Positions 11,001 to 21,605 of a DNA stretch of 64,000 nucleotides are shown here, piece by piece. The translations under genes were made by a program, and so were the position numbers. Numbering within the stretch: position 1 is the first letter of the stretch; each line of letters opens with the position of its first letter. The DNA comes from Ditylenchus dipsaci (taxonomy: Eukaryota; Nematoda; Chromadorea; Rhabditida; Anguinidae): assembly GCA_004194705.1 (NCBI GenBank), contig SADC01000090.1, forward strand, positions 124,001 through 188,000. The letters are read 5' to 3'. Below the pieces are notes generated by a model. The model saw only the letters and a program-made list of their open reading frames with translations. It had not been told where the DNA came from and ran no database searches.

Positions 11001-13689
11001 AAGTTTTTGAGGGTTGAAAAATAAACGGGCATGCCCGTTTATTAGAGTGAATACGGTACATTGATTTGGTTTGCTAAAAAATTTGAAAAATGGCACGAAA
11101 AAACTTATTTCTACCACTAAAAACGGGATGCCACGAGAAACCTAAAAATGACACGAAAAGACTGAAATATGACACGGAAAAAGTTATTTGAACCACAAAA
11201 AAATTATTTGTGTTACGAAAAGACAGTCTTTTCGTGGCATTTATAAGTTTTTAATGGCATGTCCTAGTTTTTTTCGTGGCGCTCAAGTTTTTAGCAAATC
11301 GAATCAGTTATAGCCCTAAAAAAGTACATTTTGACTACAGTCGACTCTCAGTTTAACATACCCCTCGATTTAACATACAATTTTTCGTTTTATTCGTCAA
11401 ATAATTTTTCATTTTTATTGTTTGCTCATTATTATTATTTTTTTAATTCTGAAGATACCCACCAACCTTAAAATTTTGTGCTTGACATTTCTGTGTTTTT
11501 AGAATTTTTCGTTTCCAAAAAAAAATTCTGCGAAAACGCCTAAAACTCGAAATATTCACTTTTAGGCATTTTCTCAAGATTTTTCGGAAACGAAAAATTC
11601 TAAAAAACACAGAAATGTCAAGCACAAAATTTTGAGGTTGGTGGCTATCTTCAGAATTAAAAAAAAATAAAAATAAAAAGTATTTGACATAAAAACGGGA
11701 AATCGTATGAAACTACTTTTGAAGGAAAAAAAGTCATTTTATCCAGTGCTTATTGCCATTTTGAAGCGGAAGAAAGATTTTGACGTTAAAGTTCAAAAAT
11801 AAAAAGGATTTCGGTGCCTGGAGAATTATAAATCTTTCTAAAAAGTACAATTCCCATCCGTGTTCATATTAGATGCTGGAAGTTAATTACAACATCTAAA
11901 CTGTATTTTCGGGTTTTATCCACAACTTTAAGTAGAGACCGAAAATACGGAAAATTTAATTAATGTTTTGGTATTCACAAAAACCACAGGGGACTAGGGT
12001 AGCTAGATTTTTTTAGAAATTCACCCACCTGGAATCCCTCTTGCTCTTCATCATTTGATTGGTCATTATCCTTGTTCTTGACCTGGAGATCATGGCTCCA
12101 CCTATAAGCACCATCAACAACCCAACCCAGCTCAACCATTGTTTCTCAGGAGGTCTTGCCTTTGTCCAGAGCAGACCGAAGTAACCAGTGGCAAAACTGA
12201 TGCAGCAGTTGGTGATGCTAGACAGCAAAACTGCTAAGGCTAGAGCCAGTTCAGTGACAACTACCAGGGAAATGGTGGTGCTCGCAGTGGCACAGGCTCC
12301 TCCAATGGCTGCTAGAGGATAGAACGGCGGATAGTTCTGGCTGACAAACACAACAAAACCACTCAGCATGGCTAAAAAATCTTTAAATGATAAATATGTT
12401 CAACTCTGCACGTGCTTGCCTGCAATGTTGAGCACCCATTGGTAGAAAATGCCTGTAAACCGCTCATTTTCAAAAACGATAAAACGTTCGGTATTCGAAA
12501 AAAAATCGAATAGTCGATTAGTTGAAATCGACTATTCTAGTTTTTCAAACGAATGGTCATTCGGTCAGAATATTCTAAAAAATTTCAAATAGTCGATTCG
12601 ATTATTCGAAATTATAAACGAATTTTAATGAAAAAAACTGGTAAAAAAAAATCAAACATCACGTCTTCATAAAATATCCACTACAGTCGAGTCTCGATTT
12701 AACGATCACCCGATTTAACGATCACCTCGATTTAACGATCACCTGGGTCGGTCCCAGGGTGATCGTTAAATCGAGACTCGACTGTATTATTTGGCTCCGT
12801 TAAAGTTTTTTGCTTTATTCTTCAAAATCGCAGTAAAAAATCTTAATTTAACCTGTTTTCAAAAAAGGGGTGCCACCATATCGAGGTTTCACTTTTTTTA
12901 CCCGAAATTCGTTTACTTTTCAAAAAACGATCGGCAAAATCGGAATCCTCACGATATTTGCGACCAGACTGTCATAACAGAATCGATAAAATATTTTGAA
13001 AATTGGGTTAAAAAAAGTGTCGGACCCTAGGCGGGAACGAACTTTTGGGGGTGCCACTAAATCGAGGTTTGACTGTATTCTATTCGACAACCCTATTTCT
13101 GGCAATTAGAACTCGAACATTTAAAAAATTTCTTTTCAGATTTAAAAAGTTAAAAAAGATGACCATCTCCAGCATCGAACACCTTGGCAGGGACTAGCCT
13201 GAAGGTAATATATTTATTCAATAGTGCAAGCAAAATTACAGTCAAATCTCGATATCAAGGTTATCATATAACACGCCTCAAATAAACTTTTTATTTTTGG
13301 CTGACTTTAGGGGGGTTAGTCACTATTTTGCAGCGTCAAGTCGAAAACCTAAAATCGACAAAATCGACGCCGCCGGCGTCGATCGGCGTCGCGCGCATTT
13401 AGGCGATTTGAAAAAATCTTAGAGAAATCGTGCATATTTTGACTGAGATTTTGCAAAACGCTGCAAAATCTGACTCAGATTTTGTAGCACCGCAAATTTT
13501 GGCGTTTTTGGGGCGACACATTTTAAGATGCTGCGAAATTGTGCCTACCTTCCATAAAGAGATAAAAAATTAAAAGTTTATTTTGAGGCGTGTTATATTA
13601 TCAATGTTTGACTGTTGCAGCTTCACTTACATGCTTCCTAAAAAGCAGACGCTCACCAAGCATTGTCCGAGACCTAAAATGGCCGACAT
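5096..13689 (-). CDS. TMEM144-like multi-pass membrane protein (drug/metabolite transporter fold)
   Basis: Eight exons on the minus strand, in coding order: 13631-13689, 13164-13198, 12025-12371, 10325-10455, 10228-10265, 9373-9496, 8820-9012, 5096-5176. They splice in frame to about 335 residues (human TMEM144 is about 345). The family is a putative carbohydrate/metabolite transporter with about ten helices. Matches run end to end: FLGSMLVPAKVFDAGDAM (family GSNFVP..KFDTGDGM), FYPLAAIGG, LALMVGLLA, LQYIFSYLFGGFVTSS, KKNKPYVKPELVLPALSGG, FYFREIK, and a last helix ending AGAMAIGFSK then TAA. Exon 5 to 6 is the least certain join; the chosen donor at 10228 keeps phase but drops the usual glycine-rich turn. 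The start is the first ATG after an in-frame stop. Intron 7 (3.6 kb) contains a complete MULE transposon; introns 2, 3 and others hold MITEs. Substrate unknown. Confidence 0.87.
6043..8295. mobile_element. MULE-family DNA transposon with sub-repeat TIRs
   Basis: The left end (6043-6230) and right end (about 8150-8295) are inverted copies made of iterated CAAAATTTCGCCG and TTCATAATTTCGCCG words. The extreme ends are GCCCGGGCACGG and, reverse-complemented, GCCCCGGGCGGCC. Between them is a FLYWCH-MULE transposase gene on the minus strand. Total 2.25 kb, inside intron 7 of the TMEM144-like gene. No convincing 8-9 bp target duplication was seen. Confidence 0.85.
6592..8033 (-). CDS. FLYWCH zinc finger + MULE transposase
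   Basis: Six exons in coding order: 7932-8033, 7579-7884, 7294-7517, 7147-7249, 6888-7101, 6592-6815. The N-terminal part carries a FLYWCH finger (GFLFVLDKLSKPDG, QYWRCEKF, CRARL, GHNHAA) that binds the TIRs in related elements. The C-terminal part is a MULE DDE domain: YFDGTYSITPPPF with the first catalytic Asp, FPILFALLKNKNRATYDKLF, PLIINVDFEQAVIHSLQEAFP with the second Asp, INGCLYHLVKNF, then FALTSKMLISLAFVP. The frame ends in a G-run (6595-6605) just after the FQELKNHF motif, whereas the family normally goes on about 100-150 residues with a third acidic residue and a C-terminal helical region. The protein is thus truncated, or the G-run length is wrong. Intron 5 (6816-6887) is unusual; see findings. 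Probably recently active but now defective. Confidence 0.85.
10812..11056. mobile_element. TA-flanked MITE (CCGTATT family), copy 1
   Basis: Ends CCGTATTCACTCTAATAA and its inverse (TTATTAGAGTGAATACGG), flanked by TA on each side, with iterated AAACGGGCACCCTC words near the left end. A diverged sister copy is at 16535-16782. Located in intron 3 of the TMEM144-like gene. Confidence 0.85.
11444..11659. mobile_element. Near-perfect hairpin element
   Basis: Arms of about 95 bp (AATTCTGAAGATACCCACC inverted at the right end) share AAAATTTTGTGCTTGACAT and its inverse. It is preceded at 11338 by a pogo-like CAGTCGACTCTCAG end. The region 11715-11830 downstream resembles the interior of the hAT-like MITE at 45.7 kb. 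Confidence 0.75.
12684..12784. mobile_element. Pogo/Tigger MITE
   Basis: 101 bp starting CAGTCGAGTCTCGATTTAAC and ending with its exact inverse. TA flanks on both sides. The interior repeats CGATTTAACGATCACC three times. Confidence 0.9.
13239..13614. mobile_element. Pogo-like MITE with GC-rich core
   Basis: Ends CAGTCAAATCTCGATATC and its imperfect inverse. Sub-terminal arms TAACACGCCTCAAATAAAC are inverted at 13580. The core (13357-13398) is a GC-rich palindrome of GGCGTCGATCGGCGTCGC type, very unlike the surroundings. It lies in intron 1 of the TMEM144-like gene. Confidence 0.75.
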
Positions 13690-14989
13690 AGCACCTAATG
13701 CTAGTACTTGCTATTACTAATACTAGCTCAAAGATTGGTTGACCTCAACTCTCCAACTAAAAGCAATAAAATATAAGATGCTGCATAAGGACTGCCCAAA
13801 TTATTAGACTGACAAAGGGGTGAAAACAGACTAGGGAACATTTAAGGAAAACAAAATTGCTTAAAAGTTGAATGACCAAGTTTAAAATGTGAGCTGTTGA
13901 AAGCAGGGGCAGCAGCAGCAAATGTCCAATATAATAAGCAACAAAAGCGCAGAAGCTTTTTCCAAAAATGTTGTTTACACGTCTGAAGTTACTTTGCTTT
14001 TACTACTACTATTTTTAGCAGATTATAGATTAACCCTGGCCTAAATAACACGCAACCATTTACATAAAAATGGTGATAAAAGAATAAGCTTTTCATCACC
14101 TTTTGCCGGATCGAAAAAGAGTAATCAAAATCATTAAATATATATTTGATGTATTTTACGAAAACATGTAACAAATCAAAAAATATTTCGAAAGGAAAAC
14201 AACGACCCAGCACATAACTGGCATAAATAAACCCGTTGTCTTTTAGGTGGATATCCCCCACCCTTCTTCTACTGTTGTCCAAAATGTAGCAGATGTGTTG
14301 TTAGTGGTGTTTGGTGGATGATGCAAATGAGCAATACAACCAAATAGGCAAATACAGCAGACACATGCACACAGACACAACCAATCACACGGTTATTACT
14401 AATAAAGAATTTAAAACAAATAGAATAGGGTTAATGATAACCAAATATATGATGGATATATTTTGCGGTCTTGTCACTAGAGTTGGCTCGGAATTGATAT
14501 TTAGACCGGAACCGGAATTTCAGTTTTGTGAAAACCGGAACCGGAATTCTAGTTTTGTGAAAACCGCAACCGGCATCACATATTTTTTCCGCGACCGGAA
14601 CCGGAATCCAAAAAAGGACCGGAACCGCAATTTAGGGCCAACTCTATTTGTCACCTTACATTAGGAGTGTTAAGCTTTTATACTTAACTTTTTTTTTGAA
14701 CTTGGATTTGAACAAGCTAACATCACCTTGTACGATCATCTTTAAAATTTCGCAAATTATATGGTGCTAGTGCTAGCGAATACTAGTTTGTTTATAGGCA
14801 AGTGAAAAACGTTATTTTTGAACTAATGTACCATATAAGATTGAAAAGTTTTCACAGTTTAAAGATGTTTAAAAAATTCAATACACCTCCTGTATTTTAT
14901 TGATAGAGAAGCACAATGCAGAACACGATATACAACCATATAGTGAATTATTACAGGCGAGAAGTTTTCTCATAGTTTGAAGAACTTGT
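13690..14989. other. Intergenic region upstream of the TMEM144-like gene
   Basis: No recognisable exon. A 97-residue open frame on the minus strand (13989-14282) has no family I know. A hAT-like MITE occupies 14478-14646. Confidence 0.4.
14478..14646. mobile_element. hAT-like MITE with iterated CCGGAACCGGAAT
   Basis: Ends TAGAGTTGGCTCGG and GGGCCAACTCTA. Flanking octamers CTTGTCAC (14470-14477) and TTTGTCAC (14647-14654) match 7 of 8. The interior repeats ACCGGAACCGGAATT with GTTTTGTGAAA spacers. Confidence 0.8.
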
Positions 14990-16253
14990 CTATTTCTTTT
15001 CCTTGTCCGACTTCGGCTTAGGAGGCAATTCAGGGATATATCTTGGCACCATTTGCCCTTTGACCATGTGAAAAGTCTAAAATCGAATGAGCAAAGTATG
15101 GCTAGACGTCCTAACGATTACCACTTACTCTCTTGTACGTGACCTGAGGGCAGCAACAGGCACCGGAGTTTTTTGCGGAACAGCCACTGGAGTCATGACG
15201 CATGATTGAGTTTTCGTCGACGCAGCAGTTGGCTTAGCATTGGCTTTAACAGAACTATCTTTGGAAGATGGAGCACCGACGTTAGCGACGACGGCTGGCT
15301 GTTCGTTGGATGGCTTGGCTGCAGACGACTTGACCAGATCATACAAACGGCCAGATTGCTGTTCGAATTCTTTTCCAATTTTCGCAGTTGACGTTTAAAC
15401 TCTCGAAGTTGCTTCTTCAAACCATTGTTCTCTTCTTCCAACTGTCGGTGATCGCATAGCAGTTGCTGAAGAGCCTCATCACTGTCTAATTGAACTTCTT
15501 CGATAGGCAGACGCAAAGCAAGATTGGTTTGACCCACACGGAGACTGGCGGTAGCAGCTTCTTCGTTCGCATCACCACTAAAATCGAATAAACAATTTTT
15601 AGTTTACGAAGATTTCAAAACAGGCACAAAGGAAGGATTCTCTACAAAAATGCTGCTACACGCAAATAAAAATTGTAATAGCGGACATGAGTTAACTTGC
15701 TAACACGAAGTTGTAAACTAACTTTTTCTCTCCATCGACACCAGTGAGTATGATCTTCCTGCTACGCATCTTTGTTTTAGCTGGTCTCATTTTGCTTTAA
15801 CCACCACGAACTTTGTAGAATCACTCGTGCTAAAATACTTGCTAAGAGTTGTAATCGGTAGAGATAGAACATACTCTTTTTCCGACTCATCAGCCTTTGC
15901 GTTCTCCGCTGCTTGCTCCTTTTCTTTACTGGTTTTCTTCGACAGTTCTGATTGAGGTTGCTGTACAGTTGCTGGCGGCGGCACGGTTGCTGGTGGCGTT
16001 ACAGTTGGTGATGGTGTCACTGTTGCTGGCAACTTAGATTCTTGTTGGGCTGCTTCGGATTTTGCTTCAGTTCCATCCTGCAAAGTTCTGCAAAACAATA
16101 AAGCTTGCCATAACAAGAAACAATAAATGAAGTCATACTTGCTATCCTTTTTCTTCTTTCTTTTGATCTTCTTTAGGGTGAACCAGATAAAGTTTTCTTG
16201 TCATCGCCTTTCTTTTCATCTGCCTTTTTCTCATCTTCTTTCTTATCAGTCAT
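14990..16253 (-). CDS. Unrecognised coiled-coil protein (needs several A-run corrections)
   Basis: Four minus-strand exons: 16139-16253, 15723-16087, 15129-15577, 14990-15076. In order they give a Lys/Asp/Glu-rich start (MTDKKEDEKKADEKK), a Thr/Pro-rich stretch (PSPTVTPPATVPPP), a short conserved-looking block (LPITTLSKYFS, then KMRSRKIILTGVDGEK), a leucine-heptad coiled coil (LLCDHRQLEEENNGL and QLREFKRQLRKLEK), an Ala/Lys/Thr tail and MVKGQMVPRYIPELPPKP before TAG. The phases of the exon joins fit. The frame holds only if one extra A is allowed in each of four A-runs, near 16183, 15780, 15375 and 15173; without these every exon breaks. About 338 residues if corrected. I do not recognise the family. 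It is divergent from the gene at 17051. Could be a real gene with sequencing errors (favoured) or a decaying copy. Confidence 0.55.
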
Positions 16254-16534
16254 CAATGCGAAGGAGCCTCTTGTCACGCGACTGCTTTCTGAACTGCTGC
16301 AATGAGAGAATGAATGTTCAATTTTGCTCATGTACAGAAATCTAACCTCGCACACTTCGCCAAATTATTATTTTTTATTGTAATTTGTAGCGGGCTTCTT
16401 TTTTACAATATTCGTCATAGAGCGCCTACAATGGCGGTGCAAAGCCGAAGCTGCTTAGCCAGAGCTCATTGATCTCGGCTCAAAATAACGGCTTACGACT
16501 TTATGTTTTTGGGTGTTACACGTGGAAAAACATA

Positions 16535-16782
16535 CCGTATTACCTCTAATGAGAGCCCATGTCCTATTAAGAGCCCCCCTCGACTTTGAGGGTCTGGATC
16601 TCAGTGTAGAAGCAATATTTTGCAAAGCTGTTCGATACGTTTTCTTAACTCCCACGAGCTCTACCGATTCCACTTTTTAGATTTTGGTTGAGCACCCGAA
16701 ATTCTCGGAATCGAATTCCAAATTTTCCGATTTTGGGGGTTTGAAAAATAAGAGCCCTGGGCTCTCATTAGAGGTAATACGG
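16535..16782. mobile_element. TA-flanked MITE (CCGTATT family), copy 2
   Basis: Ends CCGTATTACCTCTAATGAG and its inverse, with TA flanks. The interior aligns with the copy at 10812 (CACGAGCTC, GATTCCACTTTT, TTTTGGTTGAGCACCC). It sits in the divergent intergenic space between the 16.2 and 17.05 kb genes. Confidence 0.85.
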
Positions 16783-17029
16783 TAAATTTGAGGCATTAGA
16801 AATTTCGCTGATTTCACACTTCATGTTTCGATTTTGTACTACACACCTCCATTGTGGTCGAGCCTTTTAGAGCCTCACGGAGCATAATTTGAGACTAAAT
16901 GGGTTATGGTTTCATTTTTTTAAGTGGCGAAATTTCATTAAGTTGTGGTAAATACGCAAGGTCCTTGTTTCTAAAAAATAAGAGTCGAGTCGTAGGTTAA
17001 AACAGTGTGATGATCTGCTTCGCATAATA

Positions 17030-17053
17030 GCTAGCTTTTTTAATTTTAGAATG
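17030..17053 (+). promoter_or_regulatory. Splice-acceptor-like site abutting the start codon
   Basis: TTTTTAATTTTAG then A then ATG (17051). An acceptor one base before the start is what a trans-spliced mRNA 5' end looks like; a 5'UTR intron is the alternative. The same arrangement occurs at 188-193, and two bases apart at 37881-37888 (minus strand). Confidence 0.45.
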
Positions 17054-17786
17054 GCTGCTCTTGATGCGAAACAAGGCAAAGAGACAGCTGAACAATTGAT
17101 GCTTCAAGAAGTGGACCAAGATGTGGCTGAACTGAAGAAAAAATTGCTTGGCTATGGCGATCTCTGGTGTTTTGAAATAGGCCGCTCTAATCCGATCTCT
17201 ATGCTTTCTGTCGACATTCTCAAGATGCAAATGACTCAAAGAACCGCCTTTAAAGTTTTTATCTGTCTCAAAGTCACTCTCCAGAAGGTAAGAATCTGTG
17301 CAAACTCAGTCTTTTAGTTCTTTGGACGCTTTTAGGTAGCGCGAAAAAAGTCTGTTCAACAGATGGTGGCCAACAACATGCTCTGTAATCTATATGACGT
17401 CTTTTCGGTGGATCGGGGATTTTGGTGTTGTGTTGCTGGCACCAAATTCACATGTGCAATGTCACATGACACAAAAGAATTTATGATGCTTCAGGTAAAT
17501 TCCTATGTATGCTGAAGTGTAACTATTATCAAACGTTTAGGTTGGTCCGGAACTGAAAGTGCTTGTTTGGAATCAGCCTTGTGGAAAGCTTCAGCCAAAC
17601 ATGATCAAGAAAGCTGTTGAACCTGCAGTGGCTGCTAACCAAGTCAGAGAAGCTCATCCACCAGCAGCTAAGAAAAAGTCAAGCAAGTCGCCCAGGAAGA
17701 AGTCTGCTAAGTCTCCGAAGAAAAAGTCGAACAAACACCCCAAGAATAAATCGGATAAGTCAACCTCTAAGAAAAAGAAAGAATGA
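17051..17786 (+). CDS. Unrecognised intact three-exon gene, Lys-rich C-terminus
   Basis: Exons 17051-17287, 17336-17494 and 17541-17786 join in phase 0 at GT-AG sites (introns of 48 and 46 bp) to give 213 residues with no internal stop. The first 130 residues look globular: QLMLQEVDQDVAELKKKLL is amphipathic, followed by LWCFEIGRSNPISMLSVDIL and DVFSVDRGFWCCVAG, with several cysteines. The last 60 residues are a basic tail of repeated KKKS/SPRKKS/SPKKKS units ending KKKKE, of the kind seen in histone H1-like or other nucleic-acid-binding tails. An AATAAA lies 24 bases after the stop (17810-17815). No signal peptide or membrane helix. I do not know the family. Intact phases and the poly(A) signal argue it is a functional gene; nuclear location is inferred only from the tail. 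Confidence 0.75.
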
Positions 17787-17956
17787 TTTTGTGTAGTCGC
17801 ATCCCTGTAAATAAATTTTGAGGTGTATGATTTGCGTGAAATATTAATGAATACATGTCACCAAAATCTGAGATATTAGCCTTCTTAGAAACAGTCAATA
17901 CCTCTTCCCTACTTAAAACGGTATCGACGCGTTCGGGTCCCGTCGCATGGTAAATT

Positions 17957-18091
17957 ACCAACTCGTTACAAAGACTGGCTCGTTACTCCAACTCGTTACA
18001 ATACCAACTCGTTACAGTACCAACTCGTTACACAGTACCAACTCGTTACAGAGCCATACCAACTCGTAACTGGGCTATACAAACTCGTTAC
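17957..18091. repeat. Minisatellite of CCAACTCGTTACAGTA
   Basis: About eight copies of a unit of 16-20 bp (TACCAACTCGTTACA with variable spacers). No inverted partner was seen. Confidence 0.85.
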
Positions 18092-18138
18092 AAAAAATAT
18101 TTGGGCACTACTTAATTACACTCGCCTCCCAAATCAAC

Positions 18139-18174
18139 TTTTTAAAAAGTGTTTCCAAACACCCTATATCGACC
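18139..18174. other. Empty-site paralogue of the 46-kb MITE insertion
   Basis: The phrase AAAGTGTTTCCAAACACCC followed by TATATCGACC is uninterrupted here. At 45968-46350 the same sequence is split by a 355-bp MITE, with TTCTAAAC on one side and TTCCAAAC on the other. This is therefore a related empty site from another copy of the same background repeat. Confidence 0.8.
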
Positions 18175-18659
18175 CTAAAATCATCTCAGCAGTTCAAAAA
18201 AGGTATTTTTAAATTCTAGTTAATAAAAATTGAGTTTTGAGGCCACCTAAAAGTACACTTTTCGGCCATTTTGAAAGGGATTTAGGGCTGTTCTGGGAAG
18301 GACCAAAAAGGGCCCAAGTCAGTGTAAAAAAAGATGTTGAATATAATTTTGAAGACTGGGGTCTACCGCATAAAGAAACTCTGGTATGAATACATTTTTA
18401 TCAGGACATTTATCATTTTTGGTGGGTTTTTAGTAATTTATATGCAAAACTGGTGGATTACACGTTGGATTCATGTTCAGCGTGGTCGATTTGCCTCTAA
18501 AACCACTATTTCAGTCGGAACTCACTGTGAATCTGAAATTCCACTCAAGACAAAAAAATTCAAATTAAAGTTTTCGATTTTTCGATTTTTTCGCCATTGC
18601 TTTTCAAGCTTCGTATAATACTTCTTATAAATTTTACTTCGCTAGTATCGTATAGTTGT

Positions 18660-18965
18660 AGAGGCTTCACCCTCAGCAGTTACCCCCTCAGCGGTCGCGA
18701 TTCACCATCATCACTCAGGTGGCTCAATCCTGGTGGTTGAGCAGTTGGTAGACCCAAGTGGAGGTACCTAATTGATAGCAGTTAGGTAGTGTTACTCAGG
18801 TGAGGGCTAGCTATACGGGGAGTACCCAGGAGGAAAGTAGCCGTGGGGTACTCACGTAGTGGTATTCATGTGGGGTAGTACACAGGAGGGTAACGCAGGA
18901 GAGAGGTACCCAAGTGAGAGTATCCAGGTGGGGGAGCCCAGGTTTCGGTATCTAGCAGTCCCTCA
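18660..18965. repeat. Iterated GGTACTCAGGTGG array
   Basis: Irregular repeats of GTACCCAGGTGG, GTACTCACGTAG and GTAGTACACAGG words. Similar phrasing recurs at 23560-23770 and 59270-59330. It follows a fragment (18330-18420) of the CTACCGCATAAAG family described at 24.9 kb. Confidence 0.7.
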
Positions 18966-19166
18966 GACAAATAATTTAGGTATGAAAAATAAATGCAGCT
19001 TACTAAATAACTCTTTGAGTTATATAACATATTTAAGATTTAGGTAGCTTTGATCAGTTGAAAAATTTAAGTTTGTGACACCCAACATACCGAGAGAACG
19101 CGTCGATCACATCGAAAAAAAACTAAAATTAAACGCAACAATATCCTATGAAAAAACGAACAACGG

Positions 19167-19348
19167 CAGGGTTCACAGATGAAAAAACGCAAAATCAGAA
19201 TTTTGAACGATAAAACCGCTAAAAATCAGGATTTTTAACAAAAAAATATCCAAAAATCAGGTAATCCCTGATTTTTGGCGATCGAAAATCAAGATTTGAA
19301 TTGAAAAATCAGGAAATTCCTCATAAATCAGGACATCTGTGAACCCTG
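19167..19348. mobile_element. Small TIR element iterating AAAAATCAGG
   Basis: Ends CAGGGTTCACAGATG and CATCTGTGAACCCTG. The interior repeats AAAATCAGGATTTT-like words. The hAT-like ends resemble other CAGGGTT elements here, but flanking octamers do not match well. Confidence 0.65.
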
Positions 19349-19399
19349 ACCACGAAAAATGATCACGGAGAAAAATGAATGACGGAAAAAATGGGCTAG

Positions 19400-21588
19400 G
19401 ACACTTCGCTATGAGGACAGTTCGCTATGGACAGTTCGCTATGATTTTTAATGGACAGTTCGCTATGGACAGTTCGCTATGATTTTTGAAATGGACAGTT
19501 CGCTATGGACAGTTCGCTATGATTTTTCAAATGGACAGTTCGCTATGGACAGTTCGCTATGGTTTTCTAATCGCCCGTTTCCTTAACAGTGTTGACACTA
19601 AATATATTTGTTCACCGTACCACATCACCTCTTCGTCACCTCTTGCTACCTCTTTATTGAATTCACGGTACATAGACGTAAGTTTTATACATTTACACGC
19701 ATGTCCCAACTCACGCTAGCTTGTCATTTTAGGTAATAAACCAATAACATTGAGACAATAACACTTTTTTATTCTCATTCTTGTATTACATCGAAGTGAG
19801 AGTGCATATGCCGAATCATACCCGCGGGTCTATCATCTGTTAACGGAGTGTTGACCTGTGAGTGTTGACGAACGGAGTGTTGACGAAATAAGCCATTTCA
19901 CTAGGTTTTCAAAATTAAAACGGATAACCTGGTCGTATTCGGCGGAGAAGCCCTGTATTACCCCAAAAGACCCTGAACCACCCCAAAACACCCAAACGAC
20001 CCAAACCACCCCAAACCACCCAAATCACCCCGAACCACCTAAACTACCCCAAACCACCCAAACCAGCCTAAACCACCCCAAACAACCCCAAACTACCTCA
20101 AACCTCCCAAACCACTCTGAACCACCATGAATCACGATTAACCACAGAAAACCACGTGAAATATTCTTAATCACCCAAAATCACTCAAAACCAGCCCAAA
20201 CCACCTCAAAACACTCTGAATAATTGCAAGTTGGCTCAAACATCCTCAAACTACCCAAAACATTTCGAAATATTCTCAACCACCCCAATACCGTTTATTT
20301 ACATGAATGTATTATTGACGATTTATCTGGCTTTGGGTGCGATATTACTCAAATATGTGTGTAAAGACCATGATTACTGACCGTTTCAACCAAAACCATT
20401 CATCTTCGCCCCAACTTTGGCTTAGCCATGTTAGCCAATACAAGTAAAATTGAACAAAGGTGAGCAACAAATTTTATTTCAATATTAACGATAACAACAG
20501 AGCGATTCTAATTGCCTTCTGCGATAAGATCTTTTTTGAGCTTTTCCATGAATGCCTTTTTCTCAGCGAGGGTCTAAAAAATAAGAATGTAATTAAAATA
20601 ATCCTATCAACACAAAAGCTTATACTTGGAATTGTCCGTGTCCGAACTTAGAGCTGGTGTCGATCCACTTCAATTCGATCTCCTTATATGTAAAGCGCTT
20701 AGTTTGTTTCAACAACGACTTTCGAAGAGTGATGGGACGCTTCTTCGAGCCAATGCAGCAGCCACAGATCATGACTAAAAGTTATTCACTTATTCAATCA
20801 TCACATAACAAGAAGTGAATAAGCTTACCGAAGTCCTGATTCACCAAACCATAATGAGGGTATCTACCTGAACTGATAACATCAATGACATTCATATTTA
20901 AAAAGGATACTGACCATTGGATTGACTGACTTGCCTGTAATATCGAATTTGTTGGAACCATTGTGCTTGCCAGGCACAGTGAGGCACGACTTGCCAATGA
21001 GGTAGATCTTCTTATTGATTTCAATTCTGTGATGGTAGCCCTTCTGACCGGCACGAGCGACAGTGAACTGATCACGAGAAGGATGCCAGGCTCTAATACA
21101 AGCAACCTAGAATAAAATAAATATCATTTTCAAACACTGAACTTAGAACAAAATTTCTCACTTTGCGAAGATCCTTGTGAGTCTTGCAATGAAGCTTCTT
21201 GGTATGCCAACGACTGATAACACCCTTGAATCCTGTGCCCTTAGTGCGGACCAAATAAAACACAGAAAAAGTACAAGACTGAAACGGAAAAAAGGAAAAT
21301 TTTGACTGCAAATCATTGGAAAACGTATGACAACAACTGGAGCACAACCACAGGATAACAGGGAGACTGCAATGTGATACAACCTAGACACAAAATATGA
21401 TGAGAAATCATCATTAATTGGGAAATATAGCGAACTGTCCATAGCGAACTGTCCATTCGAAAAATCATAGCGAACTGTCCATAGCGAACTGTCCATTAAA
21501 AAATCATAGCGAACTGTCCATAGCGAACTGTCCATTTTAAAAATCATAGCGAACTGTCCATAGCGAACTGTCCTCATAGCGAAGTGTC
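19400..21588. mobile_element. Sub-repeat TIR transposon carrying an RPL3 fragment
   Basis: Left arm 19400-19565 and right arm 21423-21588 are inverted arrays of GGACAGTTCGCTATG and GATTTTTAA words; the outermost bases are GACACTTCGCTATGAGG and its exact inverse. The 1.85 kb between holds a CCAAACCACC-type minisatellite (19960-20290) and a five-exon piece of ribosomal protein L3. No transposase is visible. The architecture matches the MULE at 6.0-8.3 kb, so it is read as a non-autonomous, gene-carrying relative. No clear target duplication was seen. Confidence 0.85.
20508..21251 (-). pseudogene. Ribosomal protein L3 C-terminal half, with introns
   Basis: Coding segments 21162-21251, 20915-21116, 20829-20872, 20626-20774 and 20508-20573. 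They read [20 protein letters not shown], then [62 protein letters not shown], and finally TLAEKKAFMEKLKKDL and a stop. This is the C-terminal ~45% of the large-subunit protein uL3. The 5' end begins in mid-exon at VRTKG with no acceptor, where the normal gene would have some 220 more residues, so this is a captured fragment and not the functional locus. One join (20915/20872) is out of phase by one base. GT-AG introns survive, so the copy came from DNA and not from mRNA. Confidence 0.88.
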
Positions 21589-21605
21589 GTTTTACCGGAA
21601 AAAAT

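Noticed and set aside
13989..14282. 97-residue open frame on the minus strand
   Set aside because: AT-rich, no family similarity, no splice context; it may be chance. Kept only as a note in the intergenic entry.
15782..15787. Overlapping ATGA stop/start suggesting a dicistronic mRNA in the coiled-coil gene
   Set aside because: The overlap disappears if one A is added to the AAAA run, and the same correction is needed at three other runs in the gene.
17957..18091. Regularly spaced direct repeats that could suggest a CRISPR array
   Set aside because: The host is a eukaryote, the spacers are 2-6 bp and repeat-like, and there are no cas genes. It is a minisatellite.
20508..21251. Treating the RPL3 exons as the functional ribosomal protein gene
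   Set aside because: It starts in mid-exon without acceptor, lacks the N-terminal half, one junction is out of phase, and it is enclosed by TIRs.
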